DNA from: Escallonia rubra | Taxonomy: Eukaryota; Streptophyta; Magnoliopsida; Escalloniales; Escalloniaceae | DNA length: 64,000 nt | Assembly: GCA_033065855.1 (NCBI GenBank) | Contig: JAVXUO010002263.1 | Location: forward strand, 62,001 to 126,000 | Direction: 5' to 3' | In this document: positions 16,794-27,888 of the stretch, piece by piece | How the letters are laid out: each line of letters begins with the position of its first letter | How positions within the stretch are numbered: position 1 is the stretch's first letter | Program-made: the position numbers and the translations under genes | Notes under the pieces: model-generated | Told to the model about the DNA's origin: nothing | The model's database searches: none | What the model saw: the letters and a program-made list of their open reading frames with translations, nothing else

Positions 16794-17037
16794 GGTATCC
16801 TATGGACGGCTAAGATCAACTAAATAATTAGGGTACGGCTAAGATTAACTAAAGAACTATAGTACATTGGGGCGGGTTGGGTCGGATCACGGGGTAGATT
16901 TAAGGGTATACCCGACCCTAACCCGCTGCGGGTTTTTAAAAACAATACCATACCCGCCCCACGCCCCGGTCAAAGTCAAAATAATCCGCCCCTATCGGGA
17001 CGGATATCTGCGGGTATGGATTTTTTTGCCATCCCTA
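15128..17037. mobile_element. hAT-family element carrying a host gene fragment
   Basis: The perfect 8-bp target duplication GATCAGAT (15120-15127 and 17038-17045) flanks inverted ends TAGGGATGGAAA and (inverted) TAGGGATGGCAA. Subterminal GGGGCRGGTCGG / CCCGCCCC strings occur at both sides, as in many plant hAT elements. The element is 1,910 bp, has no transposase frame, and sits inside the LINE. It contains a NOT3 exon fragment at 16008-16145 and a (CA)n(TA)n run at about 16764-16793. Confidence 0.85.
16008..16145 (+). pseudogene. Fragment of the CCR4-NOT complex subunit 3 gene (NOT3) captured by a hAT element
   Basis: Frame 3 of the hAT interior encodes SLGVIGRRSVSDLGATGD, then NLSGSTVNTGGMHD, then YYKLPQPKDSER. 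To my knowledge these blocks are conserved in plant NOT3/CNOT3, just upstream of the NOT-box domain, where the linker between GGMHD and YYKLPQ normally holds about ten more residues (QLYNLQMLEA-like). Those are replaced here by V-A. The fragment is preceded by a T-rich, intron-like stretch ending GTTGGTAG, so the capture was probably of genomic DNA rather than cDNA. No start codon or remainder of the protein is present, so it is not a functional subunit. The following stretch 16196-16321 is also open and protein-like (contains DRDHEFWEFRVWNAE), but I do not recognise it. Confidence 0.75.
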
Positions 17038-19036
17038 GATCAGATCATTGAATTCTCATATTCGTAACTATTGCTGAGAAGTAATTAAGATACCGCTCCA
17101 TATTGGACTCACAACGGTCAATTTTTTGCAAAAGTACATTCTTGGTTCATTCTATCGTTTGTCCAAGTAATAAGTGGACCTTTCCAAGAAAGCTTTACTA
17201 ACTTATGATCTTAGATGAGATTTGAAAGAGAGACATGGCCTGGAAAACTAAACGATGTTTCCCAGTTTTTTCCTCATTTGACAAGACTTGATTAAAGTCT
17301 TCAATCAAAAGTAAGGGTCCAGAGAGGGCTTGGTCAAAGGAGTGACTGATATTCTCCCACGTCCCTTACAATTTTCCACCACAAGATGTCCATACATAAA
17401 GCCTGAGGTCTAGATTGATTTATTATTTAATTCAAAAGAGACGATGAGAATATGGCTGGACTGAGAGATAAGAGTTTCAGTCAATGGTTATTTCAATCCT
17501 ACAGAGAGATCTCCTTTCAAACCAATGAAATTAGTTCCATAGTATTGGTCAAAACCCATTTTCCTAAAGAGGTCAACAGTTTTATCCACCTCCATTTTTT
17601 TTAAAAGAATAGTACCTCAAGATGGTACATTCGGATCAATTGTTTAGCTATCTGAAACTGCATGGTTTTGTCCCAATCCCCGGCAATTCCAACTAAGAAG
17701 TTTCATTGATCCAGTAGAGGTTGTTATTGACAAACCCCAAACCTTCTTGAATTTAGCTTTCAAAATAGTTAGAAAAACAGAGCTATGAAACTGGCCTAAG
17801 CTTATAAAATTGGCCCGAGTTTAAGAATCCTTTGTTGCAAAAAGCAGAGAAAAAGAAATCTATAAATTGCTTGTACCATACGCTTAGAAATTACCTACTA
17901 GTGGTAGATATACTAGGAGTTAGGGATTGGACCACTTTGTTGAGCTTGAGATGCATCAGTGAAGTTGAATGAGTACAACTCAGCTTCAAAGGAGATGTAA
18001 ATTGCTTGGGAATGAAGTATAAAACTGAAGAAGTGACTTGTATTTAGTTGTCCTGGCTCTTATCTGGCTTGAAGTTTGTGCTGGATTTGGCTTGGTTATC
18101 AGTTAGGCACAAGGGGAAGAATACCAATTGTCATCCCAGTAACATCGATGGAGGTAGTCTAATCTGAAAGTTTTTGAAATGAGGTCTCATGACAAAGCTT
18201 ATTGCCCCCAATTGTTAGAGATCCTAAAGTCTCAAGGGAGTTAAGAACCCGATGGGATTGGAGGGAGAATTTAGAAGTTCTAGGTCATTTCCTAATAGGT
18301 GCATCACAAGTCTACCAAACAGTTATACTCCTCACAGATAGCCATCGCTGGCATTACAAATAAAAAGAGACATGGCCATATACGGTAGATGGTAGTCAGA
18401 TAATGCTTGAGTTGTACAGAAGAATGGTGGGAACCTGGTAGAATTGATGGTTCGATGATCTTGATACGCTTAATTGACTTAAGATGATCTGCTGATTCTA
18501 AATCATGTTCATCTCCAGAGCATTTGGAAGGCGATGATGTAGCTAAGTCAGTACTTGGATTAGTGCAATAATCTTGGTTCTCTATCATTTGCTTGTAAGT
18601 TACTGGGTCATCCTCAATGTCTTTTAGAAATGCTTCGTCATAAGTGGGAGCATATAATCTGGTTCTTGAAAATTTTAAAATGTGATAAGTCTGTGTGCCA
18701 TTTGAGCCTTCATTTCATGTATCAGGTTGGAAATAAGTAACATGAGAGAGGGCTCATGTGTGTCCACCTTATAACTGATGAAAGGGTTGAGGATACGGTT
18801 CATTTGGATGAGTGCACTACAAGGAGTTCTGTTGTGATTAGCACTAATGGTTGCTGCCATTAGTTTGGTCTAGTTACTAGGGGGTTGATTTTGGTTTTTG
18901 GCATTTCTAACCATTGGTTCTTTACTGGGTCAGTGATGAGTGGAAGGATAAGAATCTTGGGTAGAAAGCCTACAGGTAGAGGATGAGGGATTATCAAAAG
19001 GGAACGAATGAGACTGGTACATTCATTAGGGGGACA

Positions 19037-20215
19037 CTAGGCCAAATAAGAGGAGGTTGGTTGTAGAGAACATCTCGTTGAGGAACAATGGTTTGTGTAT
19101 GTTGGTGAAGAGAGTGCTTGTATTGATGACATGAGAAGGATTTGGGTTGGTACAGTGAGAGAGAAAGTAATGGATAATTCGATGGTCATCCTACTGCCTG
19201 GAGAATTTGCTGAAAGAGATTGTTGTGGGAGTGGGCTTTCCAAACTTTTCTAGTACATTAATAAATTCAAGTTCTTGTAGAGTAACTTGGGCTAGACGAT
19301 CAGTAGCTATAAAGGTTGGTGCCAAGAAACTGGAGGCGAGGGGGACCACCTGATCCTCACTTACTTGTTTCCCAAGCTGATCATTAGGTGAGTAATCCAT
19401 GACATCGCCCGTGAAAGATTCTGGGATAGGTGATTGACCAATTCCAAGTTCATCTGCTTGGTTAAGATCTTGGCTATCGTTCGAAGCAGTGTGGAAGCTT
19501 GGTTCAAGGGTGGATATGGGGTAAGGGGAGATAAATGTATGTAGTGAAGTTCTGGTCCGAAATGAGTCTCGATTGATTCAATTTGAGAAATGCAGTTGAA
19601 GTCCATGTTATGAAGTATAAGAGTGGAGGCTCCATACAAGAATTTTTTTCATCTCAAACATGGCAAGGTGTGGAAATTGAGCTTGGTTGCGGAGAAAAGG
19701 AGCGATGAAAGCCCTGCGAATTTCCACTTCCCCTTTTGTACAACTGTCCACTGAATGTCCTATGTAACTACATTTATAGCACAATTTGAATACTTTCTCA
19801 TAAGCACAATCCAACCAAATGCTCTGATGATTGAGCAAATATAGAAAAACTCCAGCTAACAGTGGCAAACGAAGATCCAGGCTTACCTGAATTTTAAAGT
19901 AGTCTTTAATCTTCAAGTGAATAGGGGACCAGTCAATCCGTAATACATCCCCAATGAGGCCACCTATAGTCTGTGTTAGATTAATTGTGTAACAATCACT
20001 AGGGATGATGGTTACACGACCCATAAATTAGTGATTGTAAAAGAGATGGTAGAGTAAACCACATGTGGAGTCCATGGTCCGTTTGTTACCACCAAATGTG
20101 CTTCATGCTCAAGTTCAAAGCGGAACAAGAAAACCTTTCTTAATTTTTCAAAGTGCACTCTATGAAAGATGTTCCAATTGTTGTTGATGATCTGTGGCAT
20201 TTGAGATTCTCGCAA
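19037..20215 (-). pseudogene. LINE ORF1 remnant (DUF4283-like domain and CCHC zinc knuckle)
   Basis: The minus-strand frames 20215-20012 and 20024-19608 together give WNIFHRVHFEKLRKVFLFRF, then TNGPWTPHVV, then IGGLIGDVLRIDW, then FKIQVSLDLRLPL, ending with the knuckle CYKCSYIGHSVDSC. This matches the order in plant LINE ORF1 nucleic-acid-binding proteins (DUF4283 then CX2CX4HX4C). A frameshift separates the two frames near 20020. Downstream minus-strand frames to about 19037 are probably its variable C-terminus. Confidence 0.7.
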
Positions 20216-20940
20216 AGTTTTAGTGTCACAGATGAAAACCTATAAAGAGTCGAGAGGTTCCTGTTCTTTCAACCATTACCTTGTCTGTTTAACTAGAGTA
20301 GGGGGCCTCTATGAGGAGCCAAACCATTTGGTAATACATGATGGTCTTGTGGGTTTTGTTTATGAAGGTGTTGTGAAGGGCTTGAAGATTAAATGTGTTT
20401 GAATGAGGTGGTTGGGGGGAGAGGGGGGAGTGAAGGAGAATTCATGACATGAGGTGATTGGTTCCGAAAACTTTGTGTAGATCTTTATAGAATCAATTTG
20501 ATGAGAAGTTAGTAACCTGGCAAATTACCACTAGTGCCGCCATATTTGTTAGATGAAAGGAGGTAGAGAGGAAATCATTGTTTTTTAGAGTCAAGGAGGT
20601 ACAGAGGAAATCATCATTTTTTAGAGTCAAGTCATGCTGTGTAGCATATCTAGTTGAGGTTGAAGAAGGACTTGAATAAAGAGAATATGCTACAGTTTAC
20701 GAAGTCAAAGACTCGAGAAGATTTTTGTCTACCACCACTTCTAAAGGGACTTCCTTGAAATAACACATGTAGGCTTAACATTATTCATGTTAAACCATTT
20801 AAATATATATATGTCAAGGATCTCTAACTCCTTTTCATTGCTTATGGTTTTACCTTTTTGAATTTGTTTGGAATTGGTTAATTGTTGTATTGGTGTAGAT
20901 TTTATATTTGTCCATTTCATTGGCTCAGGTATCCTTTTGA

Positions 20941-21900
20941 ACATTTTTTGATCTGAGGGAGGCTAGAAAGCCTTTAGAATCCTTTTTATTTGTTGACAGC
21001 AATTTACTTTAAATCCAAGCTCCACAGAAAAGTTACATTAGTAGAGGGATGGCAGAAACATCTAGCCGGCAAGAGCTACTTACCTCATTTTGTGAGCTGA
21101 TCTACACACTTGTCTCTCTCTCTCTCTCTCTCTCTCCAACTTTTTTTTTAATTTCCCAAAGGGAAATAATAGAACTGCAAATATGGGTAACCGCAGGGAG
21201 GAGGAATCGAACACGGGACCTCGAGGTCACTCTTCGAGGACCCTTGCTAACTCAACCAACCCCATTGGTTCTCTCTCTCCAATTTAACCTCACAATTTCA
21301 TCGTTTATTTATGGAAGATCTAATTAGCATTTACATGTAAAATAAGGATGAGTTTGTAGTTACAAACAACTTGGTAGCCACGACGAGTCAGTTCAACAAT
21401 CACCTTTTCAATTTTTCTTCAACATCCAAGCTTTAATCCCTTCTAAACCACCCAATTATTCAGCTTTAAGAACATCCAATCTTCCCTAGCTCACTGAAAA
21501 ACCAACTAGGCGTGCTTTATTTTGATCTAGTCATACTTTCGATACCCCCATAGTTTAGATTGATTATACCATTCCCTTACCGTTCAATTTGATATATGTG
21601 GTGGAGGGTACCAATAGACCTTTTTCCTTGACCATGATCATTGGTTTCCCTTTCTCTAAGGAGAGTTTGAACTTCCTTCACCTTTTTAAGAATAACTTGA
21701 CTTGTTCGCTAGAAAGCCGAAAGGAATCCCCGTGCATATGTTCATTGCGTCGTGACCAAATTGAAGTAATCATTTTCGTAAACCTAATTGTCCAATCGGC
21801 AATGTGTAAACATGAAAATATTCAAATTTATGCACTCTTTTACTTCCATCATAACACATAGTTAGTAACCTCAGCTAGATAGATTTCACCCACTCACAAT
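20941..21900. repeat. Segmental duplication, copy A (contains a SINE)
   Basis: It aligns, diverged but collinear, with 24160-24992. Shared landmarks are AATCCTTTTTATT..GCAATTT near the start, a YTGGCNGGAAGAAGCTA-type block near 21060 and 24265, and TTAAGAATAACTTGA near 21687 and 24675. No gene is recognisable in either copy. Confidence 0.55.
21140..21269 (-). mobile_element. tRNA-derived SINE
   Basis: Read on the minus strand it starts with GGTTGAGTTAGCAAGGG (RNA polymerase III A-box-like), continues to GTGTTCGATTCC (B-box-like, about 21219-21204) and ends in an A-run. Both flanks read TCTCTCTCTCCAA (ending 21139; 21270-21282), a 13-bp target duplication, although this lies in CT-rich sequence. 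The paralogous site near 24310 lacks it. It is too diverged from a clover-leaf and ends in poly(A), so it is not a tRNA gene. Confidence 0.65.
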
Positions 21901-22096
21901 GCTTGATAGCATGTGTAACTAATCTCCTCTGAAAAAGACTAGGTCTTCTCGAGGCGCCATCTCATTTTTAGAATGAATTAAAAATTAACAAGGGAAAACA
22001 ATAAAATTCCAAGATCGACTCTATATGTCCAATTAAAGCTTCTTAACCTATGAAACCAGATATCAGATTCGGGTACTAATTTATATGATGGGAAGG

Positions 22097-23194
22097 TGTT
22101 CCGCACCTTGTCATACATATCATGCTAGTCTCTCAAAACACAAGTTAAACAAAACCATAAGCAAAGGCAAACAAAATCGCATGCTAAACCTAAATTTGGT
22201 TTTGGATAACAGGGGTCAGATGACTTACGTACCCGACCGAACAAGTTGGGATCAAAATCTCGTAGTGCGACCAAAAAGAAGGCAACTTACTTATTGGCCT
22301 ACGGCTTCTTGGAGACATAACTCAACTCAACTTCTTCTAGTTGAATTCTTTAAGAACTTTTATTGGACTAAAAGTCTAATCCAAACAAAGTTTTAGTATA
22401 AATGGAATTCTTACCCTAATAGATTTCTAACCTTAAATAGTTTCTTCCAACGGAAAGATTTCGAAAGATGTTTATTATGTTCTATGAAAATATAACAAGA
22501 AAAAGGGAAGAATTTAATCCTTCTAATTTGGTCTGATTGGATTGTCTAACGACAATATGGGGTTCTCTACAATATGATGAAGTAACTACAATTATGAATT
22601 CCAACCGATGAAGAAACTCTGAACTCTCTTTATATTATGAGGTCTAACAAAAATTGCAGCCTTTTGCGTGATTTTTCTCTCCAATTGACTTTTCTCTTTG
22701 GGACAGACATATGACTTTTTTATAGAGGTTTGAGAGCAGTAGAAATTTAAACGGAGACCATTTGGTCGTCCTCATCGCCTTTAAGAGATAAGATTGAACT
22801 AGACTGAAAAGACCAAAATGACCTTCCGGCCAGTTTACTTAAGCCTTCAAGATTTACCAGCCAATCTTTTTCCTCACCTAATTTTTTTTAACCTAACTCT
22901 AGAGGAAAATGACCACATATTATGATAAACCACGCGCGCAAAATATGAATTCAGGGTCACATAATAAAATAGACCACACCAAGTACTAGACTTTTTATCA
23001 TATCTAGACTTTGACCTAGGTTAAGCCCAAACTAATTTGACTAATCAAATGGACTGAACCATTTAGACCAGGCCAACTAAACATCACTAATAGACTTAGC
23101 TAATTAAAATAAATCCTATTACATAAAGCCTTAATAAAAATAAAGTAAAGCCTAATAATATTAACTTTAGGCCTACAAAAATTGGGTGGCTACA
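22097..23194 (-). repeat. LTR-like segment (possible solo LTR)
   Basis: On the minus strand it starts TGTAGCCACCC and ends GGTGCGGAACA. It has a CCTCTATAAAAAAG TATA-like box about 480 bp in, followed by transcript-leader-like sequence. A string reminiscent of a primer-binding region follows the end. I did not find a matching 5-bp target duplication, so the borders and identity are uncertain. Confidence 0.3.
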
Positions 23195-24159
23195 ACATTA
23201 ATAGTTGTCCCACAAGGATTACGAGAAAAATGGCATTCTTGAGTACGAAGTTGCCATTGATGGACGAATTGAAGTAGGTACTGCCGTCCGGCTGGAAACC
23301 TTCACCGTCCGCTAATGTTTTCAATCTCTCCCGTCTCGTTCAAGTTTTTCATAACGTGTTAACAAACCGTAGGCAGCCTAACAAACTTACCTAAAGTTGA
23401 CTCTCCCTAGCTCAGTTGGTTGTCATTGTTCCCTCTCTCCACCAATTCAACAAAGCTTAACTTCTTTCCCAAATCTGACACGATAGGAAATTTATTTTTT
23501 CCCTCATTGCCAGGAGTTATTTTGTATCAAAATTTTCATTTATGCATTTCTTATAAGAAGTAAGTTAATCACTATTTTTTACTGTTATTCTTGGGATTTT
23601 ACCTTCGGTTTGTGTAATCGAAGGGCGCCCATTGTCAATTTTGGTACGTCAAAACATTGGGCATAATAAATAGTTTATTTTGAGGTTAAGTTTTGCCAAC
23701 CAGTATTAGCTAGTTCTTATCCTTACCTCAGAAAAATGATACAAAGCTGTTTTAAACTGTGCGAGGAGCATATTTTAAGCCTTCATTCATTAGAAGAACA
23801 TTCGCGATCAAGATGCCAATAATCTTTCTTCTTTCCCAATATTCATATGATTAAATGAGCATCTCCGTGAGTATAAATTGACAGAGAGCGAGTTTCTATC
23901 AAGCAATAATTTTCTCCTCTCTCCACTAACTAGAGTTTCATTTGTACCCACTCTTATTAAAAAATGTTTTAATTAAGGTTTGGGTTGTCAAAGTCTTGCG
24001 TGAAAATTGTAGATTCAAAGTTTGCTTGGTGTGGATATAGCATCAAATGATCTTCGACCATACAACTGATAAGCTATAATGGTTTTGAATTTGCACTTGA
24101 TTACTTTAGTATTTAGGTTCTTTATTGAATCAAAATTGTTTTCTTTTTGGTCATACTAA
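23195..24159. other. Intergenic, nothing recognised
   Basis: This is AT-rich sequence without a credible reading frame, repeat or RNA gene that I can see. Confidence 0.4.
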
Positions 24160-24992
24160 AGGTTCCGAAGCCCCTAAAATCCTTTTTATTATTTATAAAA
24201 GCAATTTGCTTCAAACTTAAGTTCAGCATATGAAATACACTAGTAAGGGCATGATGAAAACATTTGGCTGGAAGAAGCTATTGAGCCCCATTTCCACAAG
24301 TTGATTCACAAACTTGTTTCTCTGTCTCAAGACATACAACATGTTGAAATAAGGATGTTAGGTGTGACAACCACTAAAAAGTTAGTTTCAAAATCACATT
24401 TGTAAATGTTCTTTCACATGCAAGATCTAAAACTTTCTAGAGTGCCTGTGAGTAGGCTTTATCGCCGTGATCACTACTAACTCGCTGAAAAACCAACTAT
24501 CTATGCTCTATTGTGAGCTCTAATGACGCCTTTGCACCCAACAACTAAGATCATTTACTACATTCCCATCAACATTTGATTTCAGATATCCTTGTGGTAA
24601 TGGGTTTCGATAATCATCGCCCCTTTTTATCGGTTCCTTATGTCCAATGGGAGGTTGAACTTCCTTCTCCTTCTTAAGAATAACTTGAGTTAGGAAGTTA
24701 GAATGAATCCTCATGTATATGCTTATTATGCCAAAACTAAATGAAATTAATTATTTCCGTAAATCTAATTAGCCGACCGACACATCGAAGCCATGAGAAT
24801 AGTCCTATTTAACCATTGTTTAACACTATCATTCATAATGGATATTCTATTAAATCCGGATAAACCAACCTTGTGAGATTGGTTTTGCCCACTCTTAATC
24901 CTTGATAGCACGAATAGTTGTTTCATAAGGACACCAACAAAGGGTGCACTTTGCATTTCATGGTCAAATTTCATATGCATTCATGTCACTTA
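24160..24992. repeat. Segmental duplication, copy B (no SINE)
   Basis: This is the diverged direct copy of 20941-21900, about 3.2 kb away. The stretch CAAACTTGTTTCTCTGTCTC at 24310-24330 corresponds to the CT-rich site that holds the SINE in copy A. Its right end is bounded by a MITE at 24993. Confidence 0.55.
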
Positions 24993-25436
24993 GGTAGCGT
25001 TTGAAATCACTTACAGTTTTGATTTTCTGTTTTAAAAAAAAAAAAAACTAGTTTAGTTTTTGTTTTTTTACAAAAAAAAAAAAAACAAATGGGTGTTTGA
25101 TTATCGAGTTTTTATTTTGGGTGTTTGATTACCCAATTTTTATTTTGAGTTTTTTCTTTGGTGATGGTTGTGATGGCGGTAGTGGGGCATGGCTGTGGCT
25201 GGTGGTGATGGCCGATTGGCGGTGGCAGCGGGAGGTGGCGATGGTCTCAAAACAAAAATAAAAACTAAAAACCCAAAACTCCAAAATGAGAGTTTTAAAA
25301 AACAGCCATGTTTTAAAAACTAGTTTTCAAAACTAAAGAAAAAAAAATAGCAAAAACTGTGTGCCAAACACGTTTTTTTTACCAGTTTATAAAACCGGAG
25401 AAAAAACTGAAAATCAAATGGTTTTCAAACGGATCC
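24993..25436. mobile_element. Tourist-like MITE 1 (PIF/Harbinger type)
   Basis: TTA lies at 24990-24992 and again at 25437-25439. The ends are GGTAGCGTTTGAAA and (inverted) GGATCCGTTTGAAA. It has A/T-rich arms, a GGTGG-rich centre and no ORF. It is related to the copy at 14431-14836. Confidence 0.75.
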
Positions 25437-25439
25437 TTA

Positions 25440-25838
25440 GGCTTTGTTTGACAACAAATTTTTTTTTTCAGTTTAAAAAAAAAATTAAAGATAGGTTTAA
25501 TTTTTTTTAAAAAAAAAAGTGGGTGTTTGATAACCCAGTTTTTTTTTTTGTGGTGGTTTGCGGTGGCGGTGGCCGCCTGCAGTCGCCACCGCCGGTGGTG
25601 GTCACCTGAGGTGGCTGCCGGTCGCCGGAGGTTGCTGCTGGGTGCCGGCGGTGGGAGTGTGGTGGTGGTCTAAAAAAAAAAAAACCAAAACTGAAAAAAA
25701 TAACTCATTTTTGGAGTTTTTTTTCTTCTTCTTCAGTTTAAAAACAAATTTTAAACTGAAGAAGAGAAATGGTTACCAAACGCAACTTTTTTTTCCAGTT
25801 TCCAAAACTGGAAAAAAAAAAGAGTGTCAAACAGGGCC
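25440..25838. mobile_element. Tourist-like MITE 2 (PIF/Harbinger type)
   Basis: The ends are GGCTTTGTTTGACA and (inverted) GGCCCTGTTTGACA, flanked by TTA at 25437-25439 and 25839-25841. A 3-bp TTA duplication with GG(G/C)CCTGTTTG-type ends is characteristic of Tourist MITEs. It abuts MITE 1 directly and shares its TTA. The reading frame at 25558-25842 is a by-product of the GGTGG-rich core. Confidence 0.8.
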
Positions 25839-26304
25839 TTAGTTGACATTTTCTTTGTGAACTAGTTGTAGTACATACTGCCACCTAGCTCGACCCTTCA
25901 CCTTCCACAATCGCTTCCAAGCTCAGCCGCCTTATTCAAGTTCTTCCCGAATTGATTGTTTATCGCCCACCCCCTCCCCTCCCCTCTTGAAAAGAATACG
26001 ATCAGCCGTGGGATGGAATTAGGGGTGGCAATGGGCGGGTTGGGTCAAAGAATTATGGGTCAGATATGGGTTGAGTCAGGTACGGGTTGGGTCAGAAACG
26101 GGTCCAGCATGCCTTGGGTTGGTGCGGGTTGGGTCAAAAATGGGTCAGTCATTCAGACCCGACCCGAACCATTAGTTTTTTTTGTTTTGTTTTGGGACTT
26201 CTCCTTTTTTTCCCTGTGCAATTGATACTGTTATCATGAAGGTATTTCCATCCCATTATATTACAAATTAACAAAAAACTAATTAACAACTATTGCAAAC
26301 TAAA

Positions 26305-26630
26305 ACTACTAAAAGGGAAAACATTACTTTTACATAGTTAAAATTTCATGAAACCCAAAACACATGACAATCTTTACATTTGCAACCACACAACTACATA
26401 TTTCAATGAATCTGCATGGCCACTGCAGAAGAAATCTGAGCAGGAGAAATGTCTCCCAAACAACTAAACTACTAAAAGGGAAAACATTACTTTTACATAG
26501 TTAAAGTTTCATGAAACCCAAAACACATGACAATCTTTACATTTGCAACCACACAACTACATATTTCAATGAATTTGCATGGCCACTGCAGAAGAAATTT
26601 GAGTAGGAGAAATGTCTCCCAAACAACACA
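26305..26630. repeat. Tandem duplication, 163-bp period, two copies
   Basis: ACTACTAAAAGGGAAAACAT starts at 26305 and again at 26468. The copies run nearly identical through the AATGTCTCCCAAACAAC string. It lies inside the hAT element, near the 3' side of its minus-strand transposase. Confidence 0.8.
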
Positions 26631-27888
26631 ATATATATAAATAGTCCTAGGAAAAATTAAAAGAGCTAAACCCAACTAATCCCTATCTGAATCTTATCAA
26701 CTTATTCAAAAGCTTCCATCTGTTCCCCTGTCTACTCATCAGTACCCTGTAGGATACTTGCAAGTGCCAAATCCTGCAAAGGCAAGCCCAAACTTAGTCC
26801 AAGATGAAGCAGCTGAAGGAATTTGAAATGAACAATTCAGTGCTCGCAAATACAACCTCCATGGCCACTGATAAAGCAGATGTATCTCAATGAATCTCAT
26901 AGATGCTACTGAATTGCAATTGCTGAAAACATTTCTTTACATAATGCCAAGTTATCCAGGTTGTGGTTCCCCTGCTTCTTGTTGTTCCCAATCCATATCT
27001 AAAAGTGTCAAGCTAAAAATTTCAAACAAAAGAAAGAAAGTAAAACTGTCTCTTAACATTGATGATTGCCATCGTTATTATAGCATCAAACCGAAAGTTT
27101 CCTAATTATCCTAGAAAGAAATTACAAAGGCGGAGTATATATGATGTCTAACGTGCTTCAGACACGATTTCTTGACAATTTGCAAAAAGTTATGTGATGA
27201 AGGTAATTTATTTCAAGTTAAGTAAAGCAGGCAAGAGAACTCTGAGATTTGTGTCCCCAGAGCTCACAATTGCTTTATAAGATACCTGATGATTGCCAAC
27301 AGCACCTTGGATCTCACACAGTTCCAGAGGCAGTGATTCATAAGCTCTGTCTGTTTCCAAACAATCTCGCACAGCCTTCTCTTTGCTGCATGAGGGCAAT
27401 TCTAGCAACAGCATTAGTCCAAACACTTTAGTAATAAGAACAACTGTGAACTGATGCATTGGAATGAACACTGCTGAATGTGAAGGAATCACTGAAAAAT
27501 AAGTGAACGCACCCATATTATGTCTTCAGAATGTGAAGGAATCACTGAAAAAGGACATTAGAAAATACCAAGTATGAGTTTTTGGGGCTGTAGAGAGGGC
27601 AAACAACTTATTTTCTATTCCAACTGCATAATGAAATAGAAAAGTTAAAGTCAGTCATCGTTATCATAGCATCAAACTAAAAGTTTCAATGATTAATAAC
27701 ATGTAACGATAAGTTTATCAAACTAAAAAGGGTAGTACCCTGATCCTTTTTTAGGAAGAGGAAGAAGCACTAGAATCTAAAGAAGAAGATCTAGGGAAAG
27801 GGGGAAGACTACAGAGATCAAACTCCAAATATGCCTTGTTGTCATCTTTGGTATCACCTGCATTAGTAACATTGATTAACAACAACAA

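Larger units (their letters stand above)
13298..17706 (-). pseudogene. LINE ORF2 remnant: endonuclease and reverse transcriptase
   Basis: On the minus strand an ATG at 17706 opens MKLLSWNCRGLGQ, the classic start of the plant LINE apurinic-type endonuclease. After the hAT insertion (15128-17037), RT-linker and RT motifs follow: EEIYWKQRSKETWLALRDQN with NTKFFYASVRIQ (about 14420-14270), KSPGPDGYPP (about 14015), LKRDMSKAFDGIKWELLEVV (about 13690-13630), a degenerate LRQGDPLS region (about 13500) and LLADDSILFF (about 13360), which is the YADD catalytic box with Leu in the first position. Several stops and frame shifts interrupt it. The thumb, RNase H and 3' UTR are absent. Confidence 0.8.
13298..20560 (-). 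mobile_element. L1-type LINE retrotransposon, broken by nested insertions
   Basis: Minus-strand pieces appear in LINE order from right to left: ORF1 with a DUF4283-like domain and CCHC knuckle (about 20215-19600), an endonuclease start at 17706, then reverse transcriptase (about 15100-13298). A hAT element (15128-17037) and a MITE (14431-14836) interrupt ORF2. The right (5') border is set only approximately. The left side ends inside RT, joined directly to gypsy integrase with no poly(A), so the 3' half of the LINE is missing. Confidence 0.8.

Noticed and set aside
21140..21269. tRNA gene on the minus strand
   Set aside because: A- and B-box-like strings are present, but there is no clover-leaf or anticodon arm I can build, and it ends in poly(A) with flanking duplications. 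A SINE fits better.
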